Source: Acanthamoeba lenticulata (taxonomy: Eukaryota > Discosea > Longamoebia > Acanthamoebidae). Taken from it: a stretch of DNA of 28,498 bases. This document shows, in pieces, positions 19,832-28,498 of the stretch. The number at the start of each line of letters is the position of its first letter. Within the stretch, counting starts at the first letter, position 1. Location: contig NAVB01000541.1 of assembly GCA_002179805.1 (NCBI GenBank), forward strand, positions 1 to 28,498, in the 5' to 3' direction. The position numbers and the translations under genes are program-made. Under the pieces are notes generated by a model. The model was not told where the DNA came from. It ran no database searches and was given only the letters and a program-made list of their open reading frames with translations.

Positions 19832-20117
19832 ATGAACCAACTGCCGGCGGGAGGAGGCAAGCGAGTGATCAGTGAGGCAGGGCGGAGGCGTTCCGCACTC
19901 ATGATTGCCGCGCTCACCACGGCCATCTCCTCCGCTTATATCCTCTACTTGCAGAGTACGTACGGCCCTTTTTTTTTTGCTGCTTTTTGTTGATGCATGC
20001 ACGTGCGCTCATCTCGCTTTAGATGTGCGAGACAAGGAGATGCTGGAGGAAGCCGCGGAACTTCGACAGCGCTACTTGCACAACAACGATGATCTATCAC
20101 AAGAAAATAACAAATAA
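19832..20117 (+). CDS. Small single-span membrane protein, unknown
   Basis: A two-exon gene (19832-19955, 20023-20117) codes 72 residues. The N-terminus is basic (KRVISEAGRRRSA). One hydrophobic helix follows (ALMIAALTTAISSAYILYL), then a charged helical tail (DKEMLEEAAELRQRYLHN). The size and layout suit a mitochondrial inner-membrane assembly or accessory factor, but I recognise no family. The exon junction is phase 1 with GTACGT and TTTAG ends. It is convergent with the Sel1-repeat gene, with 77 bases between the stops. Evidence for translation is limited to the clean exon pair and the membrane helix. Confidence 0.55.
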
Positions 20118-20194
20118 ATATGATCCTCATCCTCTACACACACCATTTGCCTCCTCCTTCACCACCAGGCGCCCTCTAGCGAGAACGATGAAGA

Positions 20195-22211
20195 CTAGGA
20201 GGCGTTGCGCAGGGCCTCCTCGAAGCTCTGTGGGAAGGTGGTCCAGCACTCTCGGCTACAGAAGGACAGGTGGACCGGCTCCCCGCGCACCATCACTCGC
20301 GTCGTCGAGGCTCTTCGGCCCGCCGCCTGGCCGCCCGGGGTCCCCTCTGCCGCTGTTGCCGTCTCTGCTTGCTGCTGTTGCTGTTGTTGTTGAGGGTCAG
20401 CTGATGACGTCGCCTCGGCCGCCACGTCGATCACCTTGAACCCCTCTTCGAGCTGCTCTTCCTGCTGCTGCTGCTGCTGCTCTTCCTGTTGCTGCTGGGG
20501 CTCGGGGCCCGCCTCGCTGCGGGGCCGCGGGGCGCGCTGGTAATACGTGCGGCGCATGAAGCCAGCGCCGTAGAAGGTGCGCTTGCAGCCCAGGCGCTCG
20601 CACGGCCGCTTCTCCGTGTGCAGCCGCTCGCGCACCTCGGCCGGCAGCCGCCGGGCCACCTCGCGCTCGAGCTCGCTCTTCTCGCAGGCCGTCACCAGCG
20701 GCATCATCATCAGCTCTGACGCAATCGATGATGATGATGAAGAAGAAGAAGATGATGAGGAAGAAGACGGTTGTTGTTGCTGTTGCTGTTGTTGGTCGAT
20801 CTTGCGGAGGATCTGCTCCTCGAGCATGCGGTTGACCTTGCCGCAGCACATCTGGAAGAGGGACGACGTGGCGTAGCAGCCCATGTGCTCGGCCTGCTCG
20901 ACAAAGTCGTTGTGGAGCAGGTGGTAGAGCAGCTGGACGCCCATGGCGTCGCCCATGAGCGCGCACTGCTTGTAGCACTCAAAGGCCTTGCGCAGGTCGC
21001 GCTCCAGCCGCTGGCCCTGGTGCTCCCGCCCGCCGGGCTCGACCATGCCAAAGTGGTACAGGTAGCCCAGGCGGATGAGGGCGCTCGCGTGGCCCTGCTT
21101 GCCCGACTGGTTGTAGAGCTCAAGCGCCTTTTCGATGTTCATCTCCACGCCCAGCCCTTTGGTGTTGGCGTCAGTTTGCTGACGAGGCGACGTGCCCAGG
21201 GCCAAGAGCTAGCGTACCGTGGAGGTAGCAGCCGGCCAGCGAGAAGAGGCCCTCGGGGTCGCCCTGTTCGGCGGCCCGCTTGTAGAGCTCGACCGCCTTC
21301 AGCTTGTCCTGCGTCTTGCCTGCACATCGTTCGTGTAAATAAAAAATAAAAATAAAATGGTGTGCAGTGGACCTTTGCCCTCGAGGTAGCAGTCGCCGAG
21401 GGTGACGAGGGCGGCGTAGTAGCCCAGTGAAGCGGCGCGCTCGAACATCTCGATGGCTTTGGCCGAGTCCCGTGGGACGCCCTCGCCGTTCTCGTAGCAC
21501 ACGCCCAGGTTGTAAAGCGCGCGGTAGTAGCCGCCCTCAGCCGCCTTCTTGTAGAGCTCGAGTGCCTTCTTGAAGTCGGCCACCACGCCCCACCCGTTCT
21601 CGTAGCACCTGCAACAACACCAATAGGCGAGCAACAATAAGAAGTGGGAACGAAGGTTGTTCTTCTACGAAGTGCTCGTACACGGCGAGGCCATTTTGGG
21701 CCAGAGAGTAGCCCTGGTCGGCTGCCAGCTGCAAGAAACGGACAGACTTGCCCATGTCCTTCGGTACGCCTCGCGCATAGCGGTAACTGCACACCAGGAC
21801 ATCTTCAGTCATACGTCGGTTGGCGGTTTTAAAATCGATAGTCAAGGTGATTAACCAGCGAGCGAGGTTGGTGAGGGCGACTGGGTGGTTGTGCGCAGCG
21901 TGCGTTTGGTAGATCTTAATGGCGCGCTGCCAATCAATCACACACTGACCATCGCCCTCGTCGTAGAACGCCGAGTCGTCATGTCTGGTCGTGGGGCGAC
22001 ACGAAGCGAGGTCCCACGCAGCACCTGGGTGGCCCCGCTGGGCTGCCTCGCGCAGCAGCTGAAGCCCACGCGTGGGGTCACGGCGCACACGCTCGCCTAC
22101 CAGGTACTTAATTGCCTGGTCATACATGCTCTCCACCTCCATGGAGGGTAGGCCCTGCATCCTTCTCTTTATGCTTACCTGCAGGTCAGACGCAAGTGTC
22201 TTGCTGAGCAC
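20195..22211 (-). CDS. Sel1-like repeat protein with C-terminal Cys cluster
   Basis: Predicted scaffold protein of 609 residues in four exons: 22211-21682, 21608-21373, 21319-21218 and 21156-20195. The acceptor of the last exon (AAAG) is weak but the phase requires it. About seven or eight Sel1 (TPR-like) repeats run from residue 40 to 385, for example CYENGEGVPRDSAKAIEMF and GYYRALYNLGVCYENG. After them come a Gln run and a Ser run of about 14 residues, then a second Gln-rich part. Two Cys groups flank that part: CERLGCKRTFYGAGFMRR and, near the end, FCSRECW. Together they may bind zinc in a MYND- or FCS-like way; I cannot assign a named finger. Sel1 proteins often adapt ER-associated degradation or signalling complexes, but nothing here ties it to one. 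No signal peptide or membrane span is seen. Confidence 0.85.
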
Positions 22212-22403
22212 CTCCAGTTAAGGTGGCCACCAGCCACTTGATGGAAAGATATGAAAAGTCAACTGGAGCACGGAGTTTGCATTTTCGAAAGGTTTGAAAT
22301 GTCGAGATGATTCCTAAGGAAAAAAACTGAAACTCTTTCGTGAACGACTGGCGCACGTTGCATCACTTGGGCCCCACTCGCCTCATTGCTTGACGTCTAT
22401 CTA

Positions 22404-23805
22404 ATGGAATTCATCAACCAGCACAGCCACGTGCATCTGTCTAAAATGCAGCCCCTTCCTTGCCCACGTCGGCTCGTGCCACTTGAACGATGCAGAGGCA
22501 ACCTCCTTAAGAAGCTTACCGCCCTCGAGAGGGTGGGTCTACTTCGCCACTCTTTGCAACCCAAGGTGAGGAGCCTGCGGCATCAACTTCATTTCCTCAA
22601 GTCGTACTCACTTTAAATGCCGCAGAACCCTGCAAGCGACTTTGAGCTGCTTGAGTTCTATGGCGACAGCGTGCTTTACGAGCGAATCTCTTTCTTCGTC
22701 ATTCAGACAAGGCGCTTCATGTCGCCCCATCTCCTTACCACGGTATGTAGCTGCCTCAACCGAGTACACTGTTCATGAATCCCTTCGATTGAAATAGCCT
22801 CTACTCGCTCTATCCAGCTGCGCTGCGCGTCGGTCAACAACAAGAACCTCGCGCGCTGCTTTGACACACTGGGTCTGGCCACCCTGCTTGACGCCGAGCA
22901 CCAGCCTTCAGCGCTCAAGGAGAAGGCCGACGTGGTAGAGGCCATCATAGGAGGTACAGAAATCCATTCCCCTCAACTCCTTTCTTGAGGCTAGTTTGCT
23001 CATACTCCCATTCGATACAGAGCTGGCCGAGGCCTGCGCGAGGGCACACTCCCACGCGACGGACGGGTCGGTCAAGCAGGCCAAGTGCGTGCTCGACGAG
23101 CTGCTCGCCTACATCTCCTACTCGGGCGAGGAGGCCTACTTTGCGGCCATGGGCGGCGCTGCCGCTTCCCCTGCCGTCGTCGACGAGCCCGCCGGTGCCG
23201 CCCCCGTGCTGCATCGCCGCCACCAGATCGTGAAGCGGGCGCGTGGGGCCCACCGGGCTTTGGCCCTGGGCGCCGCAGCCACCAACGACGACCGGCCTGC
23301 GCCACCAATGAGCGTAGCCCAGCTGGAGGCCGCCCTCTTTGATGCCACTACCACGGCTGCAACCAGGCCGAGAGTCAAAACGCGCCTCACATACCAGCAA
23401 CATCGGCAGCAGAAAGGGCAGGAGCAGCCAAGACTTGTACATATTACGACTTCTTCTTTGAAGCCGAGGGAGAGCAACGGCCACGGCAACAACAATGACG
23501 GCATGTCGACGGCTGAGGCCTGCTTGGGCGCCGCCCTGCTTCCGCTTGGGGCTTACGGGCCTTGCGCGACTTTGACTTCTCTTCCTCTAGCTCCCTCACC
23601 TTTGGTCTCGACATCACCGACATCATCAACCTTCTCGTCACCTTCATCATCGACACCTTCTACCTCCTCGTATTTGCCGCAGTCGTCCTGTACGGCACCG
23701 GCCGATGCGCCCCAACAACAACAGCAGTCAGCAAGTGACCTCGCCGGCCGCCGCGTGTCCGAGTTCTGCCTCCGGCCCGCGGCCTCGCGCACAAGCGCGT
23801 GCTGA
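22404..23805 (+). CDS. RNase III-domain protein
   Basis: Predicted double-stranded RNA endonuclease of 399 residues in four exons: 22404-22565, 22626-22742, 22818-22953 and 23021-23805. The signature reads DFELLEFYGDSVL (E61, E64, D68). The second acidic pair is in KEKADVVEAIIG (D131, E134). All four carboxylates of the RNase III active site are therefore present. LRCASVNNKNLARCF matches the helix between them. No dsRNA-binding domain, second RNase III domain, PAZ or helicase is seen. The last 200 residues are low-complexity (Thr, Ser, Pro, Gln). The open frame reaches a TTG upstream, but the first ATG is at 22404; an ATG at 22446 is also possible. The role could lie in rRNA processing, mitochondrial RNA or small-RNA production. 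The Sel1 gene diverges from it 192 bases away. Confidence 0.83.
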
Positions 23806-24283
23806 GGCCCCTGCCTGCCTGTTGTTGTTGTATGAGTGAGCCACCCTCTTGCGTGGACGTGGTGGTGTGTCTTCTTCCTCCTTCTCCTCACGCATCACAA
23901 GAGAGGAGGAGAGAGAAGCACATTAATGCCACGACCAGACAGGAGCCCACCCAACATCAACCACCAACCATCAACCATCAACCAAAAGCGGCCGAGACGG
24001 AACGCAGCAGCGGAGGAGGACCGTGATGTCCCCCATCCCATTGCTGCGCTCCGTTTCGGTTACTTTCGGTGTTGGAGTCGATTCTGGTGTCCAAAGGCAA
24101 AGATGTCTGGTCCTCAGGTAACCCCCTCTCCTCCTCTTGATGGGAGCCTCCGCTTTCATCCTATCATCGATTCGGGGCCGCATTGTCCGCGATGCCACAC
24201 TTGCGCCACAAAAAGAAAAAAAAGAAAAGAAAAGAAAAGAAGAGTAAAAAGTAAAAAGAAACAAAACTCCACCCCAAACCAAC
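23806..24283. other. Intergenic region
   Basis: About 480 bases precede the ankyrin/F-box gene. A purine tract of repeated AAAAGA units lies at 24210-24255, and CCATCAACC repeats lie around 23955-23990. No coding sequence or RNA gene is recognised. Confidence 0.4.
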
Positions 24284-26792
24284 ATGTACCCGCTGGCCTA
24301 CAGCCAGAGCAGCAGTAGCGGGGAGGACCTGTTACCGCTGGCTGCCGTTCACCAACGCCTGCAGATACAAGAAGTTGAACGCAGCTTGCGGCAAGAAGTC
24401 GAGCGTCTGCGCCAACAGGTCACCGCGCTGTCGGTCGAAAACACCGACCTCAAAGACGAAGTCGACCGCCTCCGCCTCGAAAACCGCCGCCTCCTCGAGC
24501 TCCATGCTCCTTCTTCTTCTTCTTCCTCCTCTTCTTCTTCTCCATCAACCACAAATGTCACCAGCAAACGACCAGCCAGTGTCGTCCTGCGGGAGGCGTG
24601 CGCCAAGGGCGACGTCAACGGGGTCCGGGCGGCCCTGCACGAGCTCGGGTCGCGGGTCAAGGTGCTCGAGGCGCTGCTGCAGAGCTGGGAGCAAGCCTCC
24701 GAGCGTCGCGAGGGCATCCTGCACGTGGCCGCCACGCGTGGTACGCCCTCTCGCGCAGGCAGCTCGCCCGCTCCCGGGCGCGTCATGGTAATGAGGGAGG
24801 CGGGGGAAACAGGCTCGGCGGACGTGCTGGCTGCGATCCTCGCCAGCTTCACCTCGAAGAAGGCGGTCAAGAGCCTCGCGTCTGTCGTCAACCTCACCGA
24901 CAACATGGGCTGGACTCCCTTGCACTGGTACAACAAAAACATTTAAAAAAAATAGAAAAGAAAAGAATACAAAATGATAAATTATAAATTAGAATTAAAA
25001 ACTAATAAATATAAAATATATTTGTTAGTGCGGCAGCCAATGGGCATCTGGAGGCGTGTCGGATGCTGCTGGGCTGCCACGCCGACGCGTCGTTCGTGTC
25101 GGTCAGCAAAGCCACGCCGCTGCACTACGTCGTCCTCCACGGCCCGACCTCGGCCTCGGCCAAGGACTACCGCCAGCTCGTGCGGCTGATGCTCGACCAC
25201 GGCGCGCGCATCAACGACCAGAACGGCAACGGCGAGACGCCGCTCCATCTGGCCTGCCTGGCCTGCAACGTGCCGGCCGCCGAAGCGCTGCTCCACCATC
25301 GCGCCCGCCTCCACATTCTCACGCAGTACGTCACCATTCTTCTCATTGTTTGTCATCAACATCATCATCATCATCTTCATCATGGTGATCGTCCTCTTGT
25401 TCAGGAGGACCAACGAGACGTGCCTGCACTACGCGGCCCGGACGGGGAGCGAAGCGCTGGTGGAGGTCCGTGCCATCGTCATCTTCATCATCATCATGAT
25501 CATCAACAACAGCTCACGCACACGCGCACATGCGCGCTCATGTGATGCTGCAGATGCTCCTGCGGGCGGGCGCCAATCCGACTGCCGTGGGCGAGTTCGG
25601 GACGGCCGCGGATGTGGCGCAGCACCACCGCCACTCGGCCATCGTCGCCCTCCTGCAGACGAGTGCGCGTGCGCCCGCTTGTCTGTTCCGCCAAAAGGAC
25701 GATAATGTTGCGCTAAAATGGCGTGTGCATGTCAGACCGGTTCACGCTGGAACAGCTGCCCGAGGACGTGCTACTGCACGTGTTTGCCTTCCTCGAGCGG
25801 CCCGAGCTGGCCCGCCTCTACCTGGTCTGCTGGCGCTTCTGGACTCTGCTCCGCTCGGACCGAAGGATGCCGCACTACGACTATTTGCTGCAACTCAAGG
25901 CCGTTGGCGACGGACAGGCCGAGCTGATCCATCGCTACGTCGTACGCATTTTTAATTTTAATTATTTTTGTTATTTTTGAAATTTTTTATATTGTGTTCA
26001 ATTCATTTTTTACTGATAAATACGTTTATTATTTTTTTTATTTTTGTTCTTCCAGAACAACACGTGGAGCGATGATCCGATGGGCACGCTCGACTTCCTG
26101 AACACGATCACCATCATCGACCAGCAGCGCGTCCGCTGCAACATCGTACCCCTCCTCTGCCCTCCTTCCTGACAGTCCTCACGATGACGATGACCATGAC
26201 CTCTTCTTTGTTGCTTTGCAGTGGTGGAACAAGCACGAACCGTTCCGGACGATCACGTCGAGCTACCACCGCGGCAGCCACGGCTTCCTTGTAGTGATGG
26301 ACCTCACCGACCCGTTCGCCCTGTCCCGAGCGCGCACAAGCTTCCAAGTGCGCGCACACACGCGCACGCGCACGCACACGCACACGCACACGCACACGCA
26401 CACACGCGCGGTGCATTCACAACAACCCCCTTGTGCAGGAGCTGGAAAGGTACGCGCTCGACTCCACGCCCCGCGTGCTGGTGGGCGCCCAGGCCGAGCG
26501 CCACCGCGAGCGCGCCGTCAAGCCCGAGGCGGTGCGGGAGCTGCTGCAGAGCCTGGAGATGGAGGTGCCCTACTTTGAGGTGAGCGCGCGCACGGGCCAG
26601 AACGTCAAGGCCGCGTTCAACCGGCTGGCCGCCGACGCGCTGCAGGGCCTCAAGGCCAGCCGCCTCAAGGCCGCCGAGACCGCGGCCGCCGCCCTGCTCC
26701 CAGGAGGAGAGAAGAAGACCAGCCGCAAGGGCTTTGGCTTCTTCACGCGCTCCTCCTCTTCACCCTCGTCCGACAAAGGGTCCGGGCCTTGA
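24284..26792 (+). CDS. Coiled-coil / ankyrin / F-box / degenerate Rab GTPase fusion protein
   Basis: Predicted protein of 604 residues in nine exons: 24284-24740, 24813-24927, 25029-25325, 25405-25465, 25554-25662, 25736-25941, 26056-26145, 26222-26347 and 26439-26792. Residues 20-75 form a leucine-rich coiled coil. Ankyrin repeats fill about 90-345 (GWTPLHCAAANGHLEACRMLL, GNGETPLHLACLACN, ETCLHYAARTG). An F-box follows (RFTLEQLPEDVLLHVFAFLE, about 348-390), the SKP1-binding part of SCF ubiquitin ligases. From residue 391 the sequence follows Rab1/Rab8: HYDYLLQLKAVGD against EYDYLFKLLLIGD, and FRTITSSYHRGSHGFLVV against FRTITSSYYRGAHGIIVV. The nucleotide motifs are lost. The P-loop GDSGVGKS is GDGQAE, DTAGQE is replaced by WNKHE, and NKCD is AQAE; only the SAK-like SAR remains. 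There is no C-terminal prenylation cysteine. It probably cannot bind GTP normally and may act as an interaction module. Confidence 0.87.
26348..26411. repeat. Alternating purine-pyrimidine (CGCACA)n repeat
   Basis: About 64 bases of strictly alternating GC/AC dinucleotides fill most of the eighth intron (26348-26438) of the ankyrin/F-box/Rab gene, starting at the donor itself. Such sequence can adopt Z-DNA and is usually length-polymorphic. Confidence 0.85.
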
Positions 26793-27022
26793 CGTCTAGG
26801 TGCAGGTTCATGTTTAAACAACAAATAACGCACATTCGTTACGGGCGAGCTCTTGTCGACACGAATGCGTTGCAACGAAGCGAGAGAAAAGCAAAGTGGA
26901 ACTCCGGGCTTGCTGATTGTTGCCTTGTATGGGAAATACGGCCTGAAATTTGTGTGAAAGCATCAGCTCGAGTCCATACGTGGCTCTCTGAAGGTGAAAA
27001 GACCATAAAGAACTGAGCAAAC

Positions 27023-28330
27023 ATGCAAACGTGGCCGCTTCTTCTGCTTCTTGTGGCGCTCTTGGCGGCTACAAGCGAGAGCTTTGAGCTTCGACCATAT
27101 CCCGACCAAGATGACCTGCAGTGGGGCCCGCGACTTCGCACTCAAACTGAGCTTCTCGATGTCATGAACAAGGTTGAGAAGATCAGGCTGCAAGAAGATG
27201 ACCACCACCAGGAGCGACGGAACCCTCCAGGGTTTGATAACACGCACGAGTTCTTCACGCCGCCCTCTGGCAGCTCCTCCACGACCTCCTCTGCGGAAAG
27301 CCCAACTGGGCCGCCCCTGCAGGGTGAGGCCGAGTGGGTGGCCAAGCACATGGCCGGACACCCAGACATCGAGTACCGCAGGGTGATGGAGAGGATGGAA
27401 GACGGCTCGGTCCTCTTTGGCCACGCCTACTACATCGCGCAGCCCCACAAGCACTTTTCCATTCAGCCGCCACACAATGCACGTCCCATTCACCAGGCTG
27501 GCTCTGTCTTCAGGCTGGTGAAGCATTGCTGACAAGAGGACCATCTGCAGGGCTGCGGTAGCCGCAGCACTGTGACCACAACCGCCCAACACCAGGGCTG
27601 CAAGGTGGCCTCCAACGCAGGCTTCTTCAACACCAGGACAGGAGCCTGCCTGGGGAACCTGGTCGTCGACGGCGTCGTCCACCAGAACAATGGAAAACAC
27701 AACGGTTCCCTTAACCTTCCCCTTGTTCGCCATCTCCATGTTGTCTTGTCTTGGCTAATGATCCGCTGATGTTGTCCACCAGCCAACTTTGGCCTTCGCA
27801 AGGACGGCAGGTTCGGCGTGGGCTACTTCAGCCCCGAGGAGGTGGGCGAAGGCAACTCCACTGAGTGGCAGCAGCTGGTGGCTGGCGTCGTGTGGCTCGT
27901 GCGCAATGGGCGCAATTACGTGCATCAGTCCTCCCAGTTGGAGGACCTGTCCGTCCAGGAGACCGGCCAGACCTTTGTCACCGTCCAGTCGGCGCGCAAC
28001 AGCTTAGGGCACGACCGGCGAGGTCGCCTCATGATGGTGCTTGTCAACGGCAAGACCTGGCAGCGTGGTGTCAACCTGGACCAGTTCGCCGACCTGCTTG
28101 TTTCGCTCGGGGCCGTCAATGCCGTCAACCTCGACGGCGGTACGCAGCTGCCCCCTTCCTCTTTCTCTTCCTTATTGCTTGGGTCGTTAACGCTTTCGAT
28201 GGCTTCAGGTGGGAGTGCGCAAATGGCCGAGAACGGCGTCATCGTCAACTTCCCGTCGGACGAGTGCCCGGGCAACCCGCGCTTCACATGCGAGCGGCCC
28301 ATCTCCAGCATCGTTTGCATTCGTCCATAA
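27023..28330 (+). CDS. NAGPA: NAGPA-like N-acetylglucosamine-1-phosphodiester alpha-N-acetylglucosaminidase
   Basis: In animals this 'uncovering enzyme' removes GlcNAc from GlcNAc-phospho-mannose to expose mannose 6-phosphate on lysosomal enzymes. The prediction is 368 residues in four exons: 27023-27496, 27551-27704, 27783-28139 and 28209-28330. A signal peptide is clear (MQTWPLLLLLVALLAATSES). The phosphodiester-glycosidase domain follows human NAGPA closely: GCKVASNAGFFNTRTGACLG, ANFGLRKDGRFGVGYFS, LVAGVVWLVRNG, SARNSLGHDRRGRLM, VNAVNLDGGGSA and FPSDECPGN. The protein stops at ISSIVCIRP, right after the catalytic domain. The EGF-like, membrane and cytoplasmic parts of the animal enzyme are missing, so it is likely soluble in the lumen or secreted. 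Intron 1 is ambiguous. It is either GC-AG (27497-27550) or GT-AG (27483-27536), both 54 nt and both in frame. Confidence 0.88.
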
Positions 28331-28352
28331 AAACCACTTCTTAAAACTTATT

Positions 28353-28498
28353 GTCACGCACCAACGACGGAGCTGTCGTTCCACGGGCAGCCCTTGGCGC
28401 GCCCACTGGAGCACCTCCATATGCTTGGCCGCCTCGCATATTTCCTCGTCCCACGGGCAACCGTTGGCACGCGCCCACTGGAGCACCTCCAGGTGGCC
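28353..28498 (-). pseudogene. 3' end of an ankyrin-like repeat gene with a disrupted frame (partial)
   Basis: Read from the right edge, the minus strand codes two units of a short helical repeat, HLEVLQWARANGCPWDEE and HMEVLQWAR. Such units are common in ankyrin-type repeat proteins of amoebae and giant viruses. The second unit lacks two bases relative to the first (about 28397-28401). If the frame is restored the unit continues KGCPWNDSS and ends at a TGA at 28355-28353. In the unshifted frame it runs on without recognisable sequence. It may be a decayed copy, a real altered C-terminus or a sequencing error. The 3' end lies 22 bases from the convergent NAGPA stop. Confidence 0.45.

Noticed and set aside
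19629..19835. 68-codon open frame upstream of the small membrane protein
   Set aside because: No domain or splice partner was found. It lies in the divergent promoter between the desaturase and the small gene.
1..28498. Bacterial or organelle DNA, CRISPR arrays, insertion sequences
   Set aside because: Spliceosomal introns, U6 and nuclear-type genes rule out a bacterial or mitochondrial origin. No regularly spaced repeats or transposase genes were seen.

Overview
The window reads as nuclear DNA of a free-living amoeba, most likely Acanthamoeba or a close relative. Coding sequence is GC-rich. Genes are intron-dense, with short introns (about 50-110 nt, many starting GTACG/GTGCG and rich in A/T or pyrimidine), and they are packed tightly on both strands. 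The 5S rRNA copy at 18179-18297 agrees, as far as I remember it, with the Acanthamoeba castellanii 5S sequence. A U6 snRNA lies beside it. This is an inference from sequence style; I could not search a database.

Layout, left to right. 1-1159 (-): 5' part of an RPA1-type single-strand DNA-binding protein. 1228-3005 (-): mitochondrial glutaryl-CoA dehydrogenase, including a small transit-peptide exon. 3685-6816 (+): an E3 ubiquitin ligase that joins a RING1-IBR half to a MYCBP2-type RING-Cys-relay catalytic module. 7124-10105 (-): mitochondrial elongation factor G1. 10692-12776 (+): a three-RRM RNA-binding protein of CELF/ELAV type. 12905-15154 (-): a PARP with an intact H-Y-E triad and an unrecognised N-terminal module. 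15300-16385 (+): a nucleotidyltransferase-fold protein. 16484-17369 (+): a class I methyltransferase. 17370-18439: a non-coding stretch with U6 (-), 5S (+) and a possible further structured RNA. 18440-19591 (-): an intronless fatty-acid desaturase-like membrane protein. 19832-20117 (+): a small single-span membrane protein. 20195-22211 (-): a Sel1-repeat protein. 22404-23805 (+): an RNase III-domain protein. 24284-26792 (+): a coiled-coil/ankyrin/F-box protein whose C-terminus is a degenerate Rab GTPase. 27023-28330 (+): a secreted NAGPA-like phosphodiester glycosidase. 28353-28498 (-): the end of an ankyrin-like repeat gene with a disrupted frame.

There is no operon logic here; these are independent eukaryotic genes. 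Two have mitochondrial presequences (GCDH, GFM1). Two belong to ubiquitin biology (the RING-Cys-relay ligase and the F-box fusion). Several handle nucleic acids (RPA1, PARP, RNase III, RRM protein). The most unusual items are the ankyrin/F-box/pseudo-Rab fusion and the RBR/RING-Cys-relay hybrid ligase. Exon models were built by hand from splice dinucleotides, reading phase and recalled family sequences. For every complete gene the summed exon length is a multiple of three.
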